In this document: piece after piece, positions 45,241 to 57,205 of the stretch
Numbering within the stretch: the first letter of the stretch is position 1
Layout: every line of letters starts with the position of its first letter
Source of the DNA: Nereocystis luetkeana
Lineage: Eukaryota > Sar > Phaeophyceae > Laminariales > Laminariaceae
NCBI GenBank assembly: GCA_031213475.1
Contig: JARUPZ010000024.1
Span: 8,869,324-8,933,323, forward strand
DNA: 64,000 nt
Direction of reading: 5' to 3'
Translations under genes and position numbers: made by a program
The notes under the pieces: model-generated
The model's database searches: none
What the model was told of the DNA's origin: nothing
Seen by the model: only the letters and a program-made list of their open reading frames with translations

Positions 45241-48230
45241 AGGGGTGCAAAGCCAGCACCAGTACGCAAGGTGTGGGGATATAGCAGCCAAAACTTTGGA
45301 GAGTGTTACTAAGAGGTTTCCTGCCGACGACGCCAGTGGAATGTTAAGGTACTCACGATGGGATGGGAGTATGGACTCAAGACACGACTACTGCTGTGAT
45401 ACAGGTTGCCCTCTGGGAACGCTTGACCACCCACGTGTCTGGTATTAAGTTGTTTGCCTTGCCTCGATGTCTTCTGAACACGAGGGGCAAATGATACAAA
45501 CATCCTATTTCTCACGCCTATTCACGACGTGGGCCGATTTTTCTTTTTTCAACACCAAATTCGCTATAAATTCAATCCTATAACGATACAGGGCAGAACC
45601 GAGGGAAAAACAGAGGGGTGCTATCGAGTGGAATCGATCAAGCGTTTCTTCTTTCCAAAATACGACGTAATACCCCCTCGGCTACGTACGAGTTCACCTC
45701 TTTACACCGCAGTTCCGAGGTGCCAATAAAGCCTCCACATCTGCACCAAAGGGGGAAACATAACACTTGGGTAAAACAATCTTGTTGTACTATCCAAGTC
45801 GAGCGGACGGGGTTCGAAAAGGCCCCTCTCTGCTCTCGCCTCGCGTCCATACCCCCCTACCAGGTAAATGCACACAAGTCTTCTCAAGTATGACGACATC
45901 CTTTTCCCCCTATAATTCCCAAATCCTGGGGGTTTCCTGGCCTTCTAGGGTAGTACCTTATAACAAGAGCCCGTCTCGGGGTTCTTCCATTCTTCCCCGG
46001 GCGGTGCCACATTTGTGCACTCCTTCGCGGCAAGGCTAACGAAGGCACTACCGGCGCATCGAGAGTGTTGCTATTCTGGGAAAAACCATCATAATAATCG
46101 GTACCAAATATGGCGTCAAAACATAGGGGAATACCTTGCTGATCGCAGCCAATGTGGCTTCTGACTAGTAGGCGCAAGAAGCTAAAGCGGCACTGAAAAG
46201 TGTGAAGCGCGTTACACCGCCGGCAATGACGGCGGCCGCATCACATCAACACCGCTTGAGGGTTGTCTACGACACCGACTGCCGCGGCGGGTAAGTATTA
46301 CCGGTCGGTCATCGCCGCTTGCCCGACACACAGATACACTCGTTTCATCAATTATTTCAGGGCTCTTAACGGATTATGACATGATCCGCTGGTGGGGACA
46401 GGAAGTGTTTGAAAATCTCACGGGTCGGGTCGGGTCGGGTCGGTTCTCCCTCGCCCAATCCGACTCGACCTGACCCGCGAGATTTGACCCGACCCGTGAT
46501 CAGCCTTGAAGATAGTGGCTCTTTGAACATAAGGAGACACTCTTTTGCCATAGTGAAAGCTGTAAAGTGCCACAAAAAAGTACGAAGCGGGTTATCACAC
46601 GCGATGACGACGACCGTGAGACACAAGACCTGTGTGAGGGCTATGCAGTCCACGTCACTTACCCCAACGGTGGGTACAGTTGATTCCGCAACTCAATGCT
46701 TCTTGCAACATGTACAGCTAGACGTGTTTGTATCCTCGAGAGTCGCGATCTTCGGTCAACCCATTTAAGATTCCGAGCGATCGGGACGTACGTACGTAAG
46801 TACGTAGATATTTGGAGTCGATGGTGTAGAGCGTCTACAGGACCACGAGGTGCTACGAGTTGTTGATCTGGCTTGCGCGGCGATCTTGGTGTCCGCGAGG
46901 AGCGATAGGCGTGCACTGTTTGCCGCATCAATCACGCACATATTTCGTGAGCGCATGCTCGCAGATAATACACTGCTTGTACACAGTCGTGGTCGAAAAT
47001 AGAAATACAGACATCTGAATATCGGGGAAGCAGCGAGACAGGCCACAGTGCTATGCCCATCGCGGCAGTAGGCTTCGTAGACCACCCTCATGCAGGTCTG
47101 GTATCTTTCATCGGTTGCCATCGTCGGTGCTAGCGCCCTTCATGTTCTCGGTTGCACGTTACCTCTAGTGGCGCCTTCAGGTTGAATGCTGCCCGTGGCA
47201 CGTTTATCAACTCCTCCATCATCCCGACTGAGCTATGTGCGACACGCGCGCGGCGCGATACTACTCAGGCCTCGAACGGCTGCGCGCTAGCACATATCTT
47301 ACTAGTATAGAACTCGAAAAGTAGTACCTTACGACACCTTATATTCTCTTCTTCCGTCTGATCGTTACTCACCACTCCTCCGGGAAATCTTGTAAAATAG
47401 TATACTAAGTACCTGGTATACGAGTAAACAGTTGGTACCATCCTCACTTACAAGTACAAATATTTAGTTGTCCATCCCTTCATATTGACCCTGCGTCTCC
47501 ACCTCCCTCCCTTTCTTAACTCGGGCCCGACGTCACATAGCGGGCACTCCCACCCCCCCCTCCCCCCGCTACGGTACTTGGTGTTGGCTGAACGATAACT
47601 GTTGATTCGTTCGTATCGTTGGGTGGTCACGCCCCTCTGTTTGTTGGCTGATGCCCCGAATATCGCGCCAGTACTGCTGTTGAGGTCGCTACCCCGGCAG
47701 CGGCACACAAACCACGCCAGATAAAGCGGGGTAAGGTGCGGTGCCCGCGTTTGGCCACATGAAATGAAGTGGAGGAGTCTAATGCCGCACTCGTCTTGCA
47801 GCTGCTCGACATCCGATGTGAGCGCTCCACTGCGTGCGACCGCGGGTTTCCGTGTAAAATGTACCATCTTGGAGGGGCGACACCAGACGCAATACAACAC
47901 ACTATAGAGGCATCTCACTGGGCGCCTTAAATTGGCCGGCCCTACATAAAGCACCAGCAGGTAGGTGCCTTCAAATGGTAGTTCTCACTCAAGGCACCCG
48001 GGGGGCAGAAGGCGTGCGCGGTCGTTTTGGGGGCCTTGTACAAGTATTATATGTATGTTTGAGAATTATTCGTATTTTTTCGAACATATTTCTTCGTACG
48101 AGTTATTTTTGGCGAAACGCTAGGTAGTCGACACGAGAAACCCCGGCCGGACATATTGGTCGAGGTCCGGGCGCGATGCGTGCACTCTGGAGCGCTTGGC
48201 AAGCGCTCATTTGATTTCTTCGGTGGGAGT
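45241..48230. other. Region upstream of purU, no firm gene
   Basis: Several frames look partly protein-like but have no recognised domain: a + frame at about 46818-47002 (ERLQDHEVLRVVDLACAAIL), the start of a - frame at 47121 (MATDERYQTCMRVVYEAYC), and a - frame at 47954-47448 with a WECPLC motif. A CGGGT tandem and its inverse lie at 46420-46500. These may be transposon pieces. Confidence 0.3.
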
Positions 48231-48236
48231 GGATAA

Positions 48237-48871
48237 GGGCCGATCTTAACGACGAATGTTTTTCAGTTTTTTTTCGGTATTTTCCCGAAATATTTTCGGG
48301 AAAAGCCGAAAAACTTTACCCCCCAAAAAGTCGCCTCGAAGTTTTTAGGGTTTTTCAGGAAATTTAGGTACAAGGCCGTGGAGGATCGGGCAACCCCACC
48401 GCTCGAGCTGTGCCACCACTCGCGAGAGCACAGAGCTGACAGGGGTCGTTCCTAAGGTCATTCGCAAGTCATGGGCGAACGCCGAAGGCGCAATAGCTTT
48501 CTGGGCTCTCGTGGCCGAGTTCACAAGGTGACCGCACCGAGGTGGCCGACAGACTGAGCTCGGTGACGGCAATAGCTGAGACTTTGTCGCTTTGGGCAAG
48601 CGTTGGGCGTTGTTGCGTGACGAGTTGATGATGGATTTCACTCCCCAAGGCACCGATACCTGCCTACGAGTCAGGGCGATGACTGTGGGGCCACCGCACG
48701 CATGGGTTCCGCGAGCGCAGCTGCTGTAGGGACGGTTCTGTGCCGGGTGGACGATTATTTCCCGAGCCAACTGAGGCACTTACTCGATAAGATTCAACCC
48801 TCGCTGAATTTGGTGAAATGCCGAAATTTCAGGAAAAAACGAAATACAGTACGTGTCGTTAAGATCGACCC
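48237..48871. mobile_element. TWA-target MITE, 635 bp (J superfamily)
   Basis: Ends GGGCCGATCTTAACGAC and, inverted, GGGTCGATCTTAACGAC match at 16 of 17 positions. TAA flanks both sides (48234-48236, 48872-48874). A 3-bp TWA duplication is typical of PIF/Harbinger elements. AT-rich ends with TTTTCCCGAAA-type palindromes surround a GC-rich centre. A 144-codon frame on the - strand shows no transposase motif. Confidence 0.75.
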
Positions 48872-49544
48872 TAAGACAAGTTCCCTGGTTTCAGTGCGAG
48901 AGGCCTTATGTTTTACGTACGTACCGGTAAAGTGTTCTCTGTTTTTTGCCCCTAGACTATCATGAGCACACAGCCCTGACAGATACCAGGTAGGCAACAG
49001 ACAACATGCACAGAGCACAGCATTGCTACACTGCCGCCCATACACCGTGCGTGTGCGACACACCCATATGTGCTGTAATGCTGTGGCTGCTTGTATTTAT
49101 CGGAATTTTATCGGAACCTGCGGGCCGTAATCCACCATCCACCTCTCTTTGCTATTGCTCTATGCGTGACAGTTCCACGCATACCCTGGACGGAAAAGTA
49201 AGGATCGTTTGGAATATCAGTACCTCAACTGTTCTTGTATTTCCAACGTTTTGTGTTCCTTGCCCGAAGCACACCCCAAAAATCTAAGTAGACCTCATAC
49301 AACATGCAACGAACACGAACAACGGTACAACCCCGCCTAGCAGCACAAGCGGCAGCGGGCCACACCACGCGCGTGTCGCAGGTTTGGGGTATAATGCTGT
49401 GGTTACTGCTGTAGTTGCTTTATCAGAGGCTGCGGTCCGTCATCCGTCATGCTCACCTTTCCCCCTTCTGCTGTGCTGCTGTGCATATGTGTACGGTGTG
49501 TCATTCGCGCCGCGAAAAACAATACCAGTACCTGGTACCAGTTA

Positions 49545-50608
49545 GGGTCGATCTTAACCCTTTTAGGACCGGAGTCCCGTTTCGGGGACAAACCACTTGA
49601 AAATTGAGTCGTTTGCCCCCAAATGGGACTGCAGTTCTAAAAGCCAATGGAAACGCGAAGTCCGAAAGTTTTTTGTCAAACATATTGCTTTCAAAGAACA
49701 GCCGAAAATTTCCTCGTACCGCCGCTGAGGGGAAAAAGGGAAAAATTGTTTGATTTTTGATTTTTTTCCTCCAACGGCTGCAGGCGGCGCAATTTGTTAT
49801 TTCTGCTTGCAAATTGTCAACACGCTAAGAGAAAACTGCTCGTGCGACGATCGACGCTCCATCTCAAAATAGACAGCCCACGGCCAACCCGCTCGGTGTC
49901 CGGCAAGGCCAACGAATATAGGTGACGGCCTTGAATATATCAGGTGGATCCATGGTCTAGGGGGCGAGAGCTTGCCGGCGGCGTCCTACAGTATCCTCCC
50001 AAACCTGAAAAAAAGTCTATTGTTTGCCATTCGAGACGGATGGAGAAGTTTTGCCTTCTGTTTTGTGCACACCAGCGGCCAATTGTTTATCTTTATCATA
50101 CGCCTGGTCAGCTCCCGCCACATGACACCGGCCATGGTGTGAAGACGGTGACCCTAGGGTGGGTCGGAGCCCCTAACAAGCGCACTCCGTTCAGAATTCA
50201 TGACGCATTCGTTGTTTTGTCGATCGATGTCTGTCAAGGACTCGGAATCTCGCCGCTTCGAACCAAATATCGGCCTGAGTTTGTCTCAAGCCGATGTTGG
50301 CCCCACATCGGCCAACATCGGCCCCAGATTTGCTTTTTTCGGGCTTTTCCAAAAGTTTGGAACTTCTTTTCTTTCTAAACGTGCCCAAAGGAAGCGTGTT
50401 CTAAAAACTTCTGGAGGGTATATTTGAAATTCAAACTTTTTATTGATACCTCGCTTTCCCATTGGCATATATGTCTAACGAGGACTATTTTAAAGTTTTT
50501 TCCCAGTATTTTCCCGAAATTTCGGTGTTTCTCGGTATTTTCCTAGAATACCGAAATTTTGGGAAAATACTGACAAAACAGAAAAATACTCCTCGTTAAG
50601 ATCGATCC
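49545..50608. mobile_element. TWA-target MITE, 1064 bp (J superfamily)
   Basis: Starts GGGTCGATCTTAACCC and ends (inverse) GGATCGATCTTAACGAGG; TTA lies on both sides (49542-49544, 50609-50611). The inside is chimeric: a family G fragment (about 49925-50040) and palindromic TTTTCCCGAAATTTCGG words near the right end. No transposase is seen. Confidence 0.65.
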
Positions 50609-50611
50609 TTA

Positions 50612-52807
50612 CCGGGAAATATTGACCTTCGGTAATTATACTAAGATGGTCACGATGCTCGATTTCATACTTGCAGGCGCGAGTTCGATCCTCCCAGAGA
50701 TCATGTCTATTTTTTTTCACTTTCGGCTTTTCATTTTTTTCTTGCATCATGTGTGTTCTTGACTTTCAACAGTTCATTCTACCCGTCGACATCCAGCACA
50801 ACCAGTGTCCGTGCCGATTCTTCAATACTATTAATAGAAGAGATACAAGTTTCTGTGGTCACAAAAACTACGCCACAGAGATACTACGTTGTTACATACC
50901 TGGTACCAGGTATGTAGTAAGCACAGCAGTAGTAGACAATACACTGCCATGTCATCATACTGGATATGACAGGCACGACATACACATTCTATGAAAGAGA
51001 GAAAAAATAAAAGAAAACAAAGAAAAAAAAACAAGGAGAGCAAATCGAAAGAGAAAAAGAAAAACACATACCTGGTACGGGTATAATAAAACACTGTCGT
51101 GCTTCCCCGAACACTGCCGTGCTTCCCCGCAGGGAATGTGGCAGAGCTTGAAAAGAACGAGCTGAAGAGAAAAACAAAGAAAAAAACACCACTACTTATC
51201 AACAGAGTAAAGACTAGGAACCAGGGGAAAAAACAGGCAAGCCGAAGCTCAAAGCACCCTCCAGGTAGCCGCAGCAGTGTGTGGTACGAGTAGCATAGCC
51301 AGGTTCTCCCTACTCGTCCGCTTGGTACCTTACTACCCTGCCGTCTCCGTCCAGCGTTCGTCAACTATGCTCCACCCCTCGGCGTCAGACAATACGAAAC
51401 AAGCAAAGCAGGCTTGTCATTCACCCACGCCACACGACTCCTTTCGTAAGGCTTATTATCATGAGAAAGAAGAGAAATAAATGAAATGAAATTACAGAGA
51501 TCAAGCGCCAAAAAGAAAAAACCGAAGAAAAAGGAAGATCACGTTCGAACCAGTTGCACCAGTTGACAGCACGAGCAGCATAGGCATGTTCTACTTCCTA
51601 GTCGGCCTGGTGCCTTGCTACCCTGTCTGCCATATCCTCCCTACTTTCGTCCACCGCGGTTTCCCTTCTACTCCGCTTGTTCCCCCCCCTCCCCGCATTC
51701 CCTCGGTCGAGTTTCCTTCCACTCCTCCTGTTGCCCCTCCTCCCCCCATTCCCTTGGACACTACCCATGGCGGATGCGCGGTGCTGCCTACTCAGCTGTG
51801 CCTCATCCTCGTGCCACCTCACCATGAACCGTTCGGTTGCTTCGAGGACCCCCCGGTACCACTTCCCCGCCTTCTTTGCTGCAATGTACGTAACCCAGAC
51901 ACCATAGACAACAAACAGCGCATGAGGCGCGCGCTACGCGCAACCAGCTGGCTATAACGCTACACACGCCTGCCGCCCGTCAGGAGAGCTGGAACCAACA
52001 TCATGCGTGTGCGGTAGTTTGTCGGCGCTGCAGTGCTATTGCATTTTTATCGAACCCTGTGATCTTTAGAGCTGGGGGTCTCTGCTGTTGTTTGATACAG
52101 GCATGCTGCCACAGGTAAAACAATACTGCTGCTGCTTCAGTGAGATTTTCGTGGGCATCCGAGGGTCGTCGAGAGTTCCAGCCCCTTCTTCGGTGCATTA
52201 TTTTGTATGCCGTTTCTGTAAATATTACCCCTCCACTGATGTACTGCTGTTGTTAAGACCAAGCCAAGGCCGGGACACATTGTATCCCTGGATAGGTTTG
52301 CCCATTATTAAGTCGGTACTCATCGGTACTCACGTGTGTTGTTTGCTTAGAGCTAAAACAAGAGCAGCTTTATTCCTTTCGTGCACGCGGAGACTAAGAG
52401 CCAAGCTCGTGCCTCGCGGGGGAAACTCCTGGTTTTTCATCTACAATACGAACGCCCCCCAAGTACTACAAATACGATCCCAATACATGAACCTAGGTCA
52501 TTACCGGACTTTCAGCCCCATTCAAGGTAGTATCATAACGCTGCTGTGTTCCGTGCATTACGCGTGTGTGTGCCGTGTGTCACGCTTGAAGTGCATGCAA
52601 ACCCTTTTTTTGTCTGCAGTCCTCGGTTCCGTGCGGGAGAGGCGGCCTTCCTCGCCGTGAGCACCACAACAAAGAAATACATTCATTTACTGACAAATAT
52701 GATACAATGTTTGGTGGAATCGATAATAAAATCTATAAAGCGATTCACTCAATACTTGTAGTAACAGTTCAACACTATTTCCATGCATGTTTTGTCCCCG
52801 AAATGTA
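50612..52807. other. Intergenic region, no firm gene
   Basis: Contains CATACCTGGTACCAGGTATG (50896-50915), a duplicated AACACTGCCGTGCTTCCCCG word near 51098, and related blocks at 51290 and 51585 (CTCGTCCGCTTGGTACCTTACTACCCTGCC versus a diverged copy). The only protein-like frame is at 51598-51945. Confidence 0.4.
51598..51945 (-). pseudogene. Possible coding fragment, family unknown
   Basis: A continuous - strand frame of roughly 115 codons reads through YIAAKKAGKWYRGVLEATER and MVRWHEDEAQLSRQHRASAM, an amphipathic charged helix, then Gly/Arg-rich sequence. Composition resembles real protein, but a stop lies just upstream and no domain is recognised. It could be a transposase or gag-like remnant. 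Confidence 0.25.
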
Positions 52808-52942
52808 CAGTAACTCCTTATCGGAGAGCGTTTTTCCCATAATTTCCAAAGTTTGGAAATAATTGGAGTTATGATCAATATACGGAGGCGTTCTGTCACT
52901 ATTCGTGAAATTCTCCAGAAGCAAAAAAAATCAAGTTTGTTA

Positions 52943-54034
52943 GGGCCCACCTTAACGGGGATGTTTATTTTTTTCAATATGATTTATTGTTTTTTTTCTA
53001 ATTTAATTTGCATCTAATTGGCCGAAGAGTGAACTACCAAGCAGGCAAATTAGAAAATTTGAATTTGAGTGAAAAGTCTTTTGGGACTTTTTTCGTGAGA
53101 TTTTTTTTATTCTCAATTTGGAATTTGGGAGTTCCTCGGTCTTGACGTAGCATGTTTATGGTGGGTCAACACCTTCGGTGGAGTCTGGGGCGATTCTTGG
53201 CCACTTCGGTGACCACGATCGAGGCGATAAAGCGCGAACCTCAACGAGAGGTGACCGGATAAATAGCCGCGCCCACGCCCACACGCCATAGCACATCGTA
53301 CCCCGGCGGTGGCGCCTCAGAAGTAATCATGGCGGCCGCAATCCCAATTTTTCGGCTTGCTCGATCGGCCAACAACCGCGAAAACCGAGCAAACGAGCAA
53401 AAATACGGAGGATACGCTCCAGACCTCGATAGCTGCATCACCGCTGCTGTTCCGCACGTGGTGCTTGAGGGCTTCCTCCGCCCACCCCAGACACCCTGAG
53501 AGTGTTAGCTTCCTATCCTGCGCGACCGATTGAGAAAGAGGCTGGCGGCGGCGCGCATGCGGCAGCGCAAACCTTCGCTCTCGTCCACGCGCGTCGCTGT
53601 TTGTCGGTCGTGCGTTGTTTGACGCGGCGCGTTCTTCCAGAATTGTTTTTTTTGACAACTAGTACGCTGTTCCCCGATAGGACCCAAACACGTTTTTTTT
53701 TCGAAATCAAATTAAAATTTATTGAAATTAAAGTTTTACTTCCAAATAGCGTTCCCCGTTAAGGTTCATTCTGATCGGAGAGCGCTTTTTCCATAATTTC
53801 CAAAGTTTGAAAATAATTGGAGACATGTATCAATATAAGGAGGCGTACTATTATATAAGGAGGCGTACTGTCACTATTCGTGAAATTCTCCACAAGCAAA
53901 AATATCAAGGTCGTTAACATTCCAATATTTGGAAAAAAACACAGGAAACTATGGAAGATTGAAAAATTGCGCGAAAAAAATGTCGAAATTTTGGAAAAAA
54001 AGCTCTCCGATAAGAATGGCCCTAAGCTGGGCCC
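52943..54034. mobile_element. MITE J inserted in K2
   Basis: Left end GGGCCCACCTTAACGGGGA; right end, after removing K1 and one TAA, reads inversely GGGCCCAGCTTAACGGGGA, 18 of 19 identical. TTA flanks it (52940-52942, 54035-54037). Without K1 it is about 829 bp: AT-rich ends and a GC-rich middle (53140-53640) that may be captured genomic DNA. No transposase seen. Confidence 0.75.
53763..54022. mobile_element. MITE K1 inserted in the right end of J
   Basis: 260 bp with ends GGTTCATTCTGATCGGAGAG and, inverted, GGGCCATTCTTATCGGAGAG. TAA flanks it on both sides (53760-53762, 54023-54025). It disrupts the right inverted repeat of J. A ~20-bp unit with TATAAGGAGGCGTACT is duplicated inside. Confidence 0.75.
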
Positions 54035-54212
54035 TTAAATTTTACACATTTATTTTGGGAAAAAATCAGGAAAATACGGAAGATTGAAAAATTGCGCAAA
54101 AAAAAAGTCGAAAATATGAAAATATGGGAAAAAAGCTCTGCGATAAGAATGACCCACACTCTCTCACACACCAGCAATATGCAGCAATTTCAGAACGTCA
54201 CAATATTGTATG

Positions 54213-55135
54213 ATACAAGGCGCTTTGCTCCGCGGGCGGCCTACGCCGCCCGCTACGCTCGCTCTGGAAGAAAAAGTACATCGGATTACGCGAAGCGGAC
54301 AGAAGCTCGATGATTGAACATATATTTTTATGATTATTGTTGTAGTTGCTTGGCGACTTGATAATGCCAAGAGTCTACGTACGTACGTACGTACGTACAT
54401 ACCCCAGGTAGGGTACTGATTTTCTTCTTTCGATGTGCTGTATGATATGTACCTGGTATGTATGCACGTACGAGAAAGCACAGCATGGCACAGCAACAGC
54501 ACCGCAAAAACAATGAAAATGAAACCGAAAAATTTGGAAAGAGAAAAAATCCCCGTCCCCTCTCATGTAGTAATTGTCTGCCCGTAGAAAACCTTGCACC
54601 AGTCAAATAAGAAAAAAAAAAAATGAACAGCAGAGCTTCTCTCTCAGCCTCGTACGCCGCCCGCCCCTCTCTCGACCACCTCGCCACCGATTCGGTCCGG
54701 GTAAAGCTTTCCTCCCTCTCTGTCACAGTGATCCCCGTTGCTCGCCCCGCGTGAAGCCCGGTGCTCTCCGTGACCCTCGTTCGCCAGCTCGACGATTTCG
54801 ATGGTCAGACGGGCGTTCATCTATGTGTATAGTTCAGCGTGGTCGCAATAATAAGCACCGCTTGAATCTTAGCTTGAAATCCCGAACGACCCTTATGGGC
54901 TCGTACATACTCAGTCTAATTTTTCAGATGGAGGCAAAAGAGAGCCCATTCATGCTTCCCTTGTGTCTCGAGGCACACACGACGCCTAGCCACGAAAACC
55001 GCGACCGAACTCCTTGCAACCCCCCCTCTACCCGCCAGCATCCGCCGACACCCGCGACGGCGCCGGGCTCGCTCGCGTCGCAGTGCTCCGACTACACACA
55101 CGCACACGAAACGGAAGAAGAAAAAAGGAAAAACG
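54213..55135 (+). repeat. Dispersed repeat B, copy 3 (3'-truncated)
   Basis: Starts ACAAGGCGCTTTG with the same GC hairpin (GCGGGCGGC, CTAC, GCCGCCCGC) and follows the family to ACACGAAACGGAAGAAG, then diverges. The 276-codon frame across its right half and beyond is Lys/Arg/Ser-rich, is not kept in the other copies, and is not taken as a gene. Confidence 0.65.
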
Positions 55136-55432
55136 AACTGAAAGTGCGAAAGAAATTTCAACCAGCCGGTGAAAAAAAGCGAAAGAGAGCCTCCCAAACC
55201 GCTGAAAAAGCAAAATCGACTTTTTCTTTTTCCGAGATTTTTTTTCTATTGTTCCGGGAAAAAAAGTGTGGCACGAGAAGCAAGCACGCAAAGAAAGCAA
55301 AGAACGCGAAGAAAGCAAAGATCGTAGAAGCGACAAAAACTCGTGGGAGACTCGCTGAGCGTGAGGCAGGTGCTTATAATCAAGTGATTTTAGGAAAAGG
55401 GTAACTTTAGGTATGTGTATGAGTATGATATC

Positions 55433-55756
55433 GAGGACCTTTAACAATCTGGGAGAAGGGATCTTTAGGTTGGTAGGCTGTTCGGATGTTTTGGTTCCTG
55501 TTGGGATCAAGGCACGGGCGAAGACCCAACCCAACTCCTGACTCTAACCGTAACCCTAACCCTAACCCCTAACCCTGACCCCAAACCGCAGCCGAAACGG
55601 GCCTAAACTCGCCATAAACGCGGCTACGCCGAGTTTGCATCGAACCAGGAAATTTCTCAGATGCGGACGACGATTCCGAAGTGCAGACCACGCTACACAT
55701 TTTTCAAGTAAAAAACGTCCCTAAAGATCCCTTCTCCCAGACTGCTAAACCTACTC
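55433..55756 (-). mobile_element. Telomere-repeat MITE, copy 2 (324 bp)
   Basis: Inverted relative to copies 1 and 3. Target duplication ATGATATC / ATGATATG (55425-55432, 55757-55764), 7 of 8 identical. The CCCTAA tract at 55542-55580 is slightly degenerate. Confidence 0.85.
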
Positions 55757-55764
55757 ATGATATG

Positions 55765-57205
55765 CATGTTGTATCGTTTTCAATTCGTTCTTGCGCCAAT
55801 CCCCTAGGCACGTCCAGGAGGGGGACCTTGAACTACTACTGACTGCTGTCACCTGCTTTGTAATGGGTAGAGTACATCGATGAGACGATCGATGATGCTG
55901 CTGCAGCTTCAACGCTTCAACTGGCCTATTTTTGTGATGAGCGTTCAATGTACAGCTGTACTCGGTGTCAACATCTGGCCGGAACAAATTCCGCCACCGC
56001 AAAAACGCAATCACTGCTTGCTGCTGCGTAGTCAAGCAAGGGGGGTCATAGAGGCAACAGCGAAACAGCAGAGGTGTAGGAAAGGGCTGGGTGTCCCATC
56101 CCCTGCTGCATGATGCAATCAGCAACAAACAATTAGTCTGCAAACAATGATGTTGTCATGTTCAACCTGCAACAGCACAATTGGTGTTCAGTGTTGGTGT
56201 CCTAAATTAAATTTCCACGCAGTATTGCCAATAGTATGCGCGTGTGGTGTGGCGTTTGTTTGTTGTTGGTCGAGTTATACCTTCAGCCTGAAATAAGTGG
56301 AAGCAAATGCACACAACTGAGGCAGCCGCCTCTGCTGCTTATTGGTGCGGCATGCGCTTCCAGCTTCAAGCTTGCAGAGGAGTGCATCTATGTACTCTCT
56401 CTGCTCCATGTGGGGTGTAGAGCATGTACTGCAAGTCTTGAAATCCATCCTCAAAAATACGTACCAGGTACCTGGTATCATTGGGGTGTCATACGAACAA
56501 CAGCAGTAATACTTGGACCAAACTCAACCAAGAGTACCGTAACACCTGGCAGATAGAGCAGCCTACACTACCCGCCGTAGAAAATCGGGTTGACCTTGCT
56601 TACCAGGAGAGTAGGATCGCCGCCTCGCTCCTGTACCACGATATTTTAGAACACACTGCCGCGATGTACGACGAACTTGCGGGAAACACGGAACTTTCAA
56701 GGATGAATGATGAAAACCAATGGGAATGACTATCATTCCCATTGATGAAAACACATTTTTACAAGAAGTTTGTCGAGGTTTTCATGGAAATTACGACGGC
56801 ATTCCAATCCGGGTGTGACTTCTTTTGAATTTTTGTTCGATGCGCCCAAGCACTGCATGCCCATCCCATCCGCGCGCGTATCCACCTGCTGTGGAATTTG
56901 AAGCATCGTTCCCAGGATTCCACATCTCATCCTCCATTGGGTCGTGAACTGCCAGGGGGGACGCTTCTTTGTGGTTGGTGGAGGCAGCACCTAGGAAGGC
57001 AAGAGAAAGTAGGATTTCGAAAGTGAATGTTAGGAGCCGCCCCAGGTGAAATTTGACTATCGTCGGGGACTCACAGCGGATCCCAAACAGAATAGAAATC
57101 GAAAAGCGAAAATCGAAATGATAATAAACAAGCCGCTGATTGGTCCCTGTTCAAAACATGTTCCCCTTCGTTTTTTAGGTTCCGAGAAAACGAACGATTC
57201 ACAAA
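55765..57205. other. Intergenic, one weak coding fragment
   Basis: A + frame at about 56550-56729 reads VDLAYQESRIAASLLYHDIL and on to TAMYDEL-like sequence with balanced composition but no known domain. TACCAGGTACCTGGTATC lies at 56462. Nothing else is recognised. Confidence 0.3.

Larger units (their letters stand above)
52808..54155. mobile_element. MITE K2, split by a nested insertion
   Basis: The left part (52808-52942) and right part (54035-54155) together match the intact element K1 (53763-54022), from CTTATCGGAGAGCG to the inverse CTCTGCGATAAGAATGACCC. The 1.1-kb gap is element J with a TTA duplication. In K1 the matching spot reads CGTTAACATT without interruption, an empty-site control. 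Confidence 0.7.

Noticed and set aside
47448..47954. 168-codon - frame with WECPLC as a zinc-finger gene
   Set aside because: Only one CxxC pair and no completing Cys/His at the right spacing; kept only as a note in the regional entry.
50640..50712. tRNA-like B box followed by poly-T
   Set aside because: GAGTTCGATCC resembles a B box, but no matching acceptor or D-arm is found.
54574..55404. 276-codon + frame as a gene
   Set aside because: Its first half lies in repeat B and is not conserved in other B copies; the rest is Lys/Arg low complexity.
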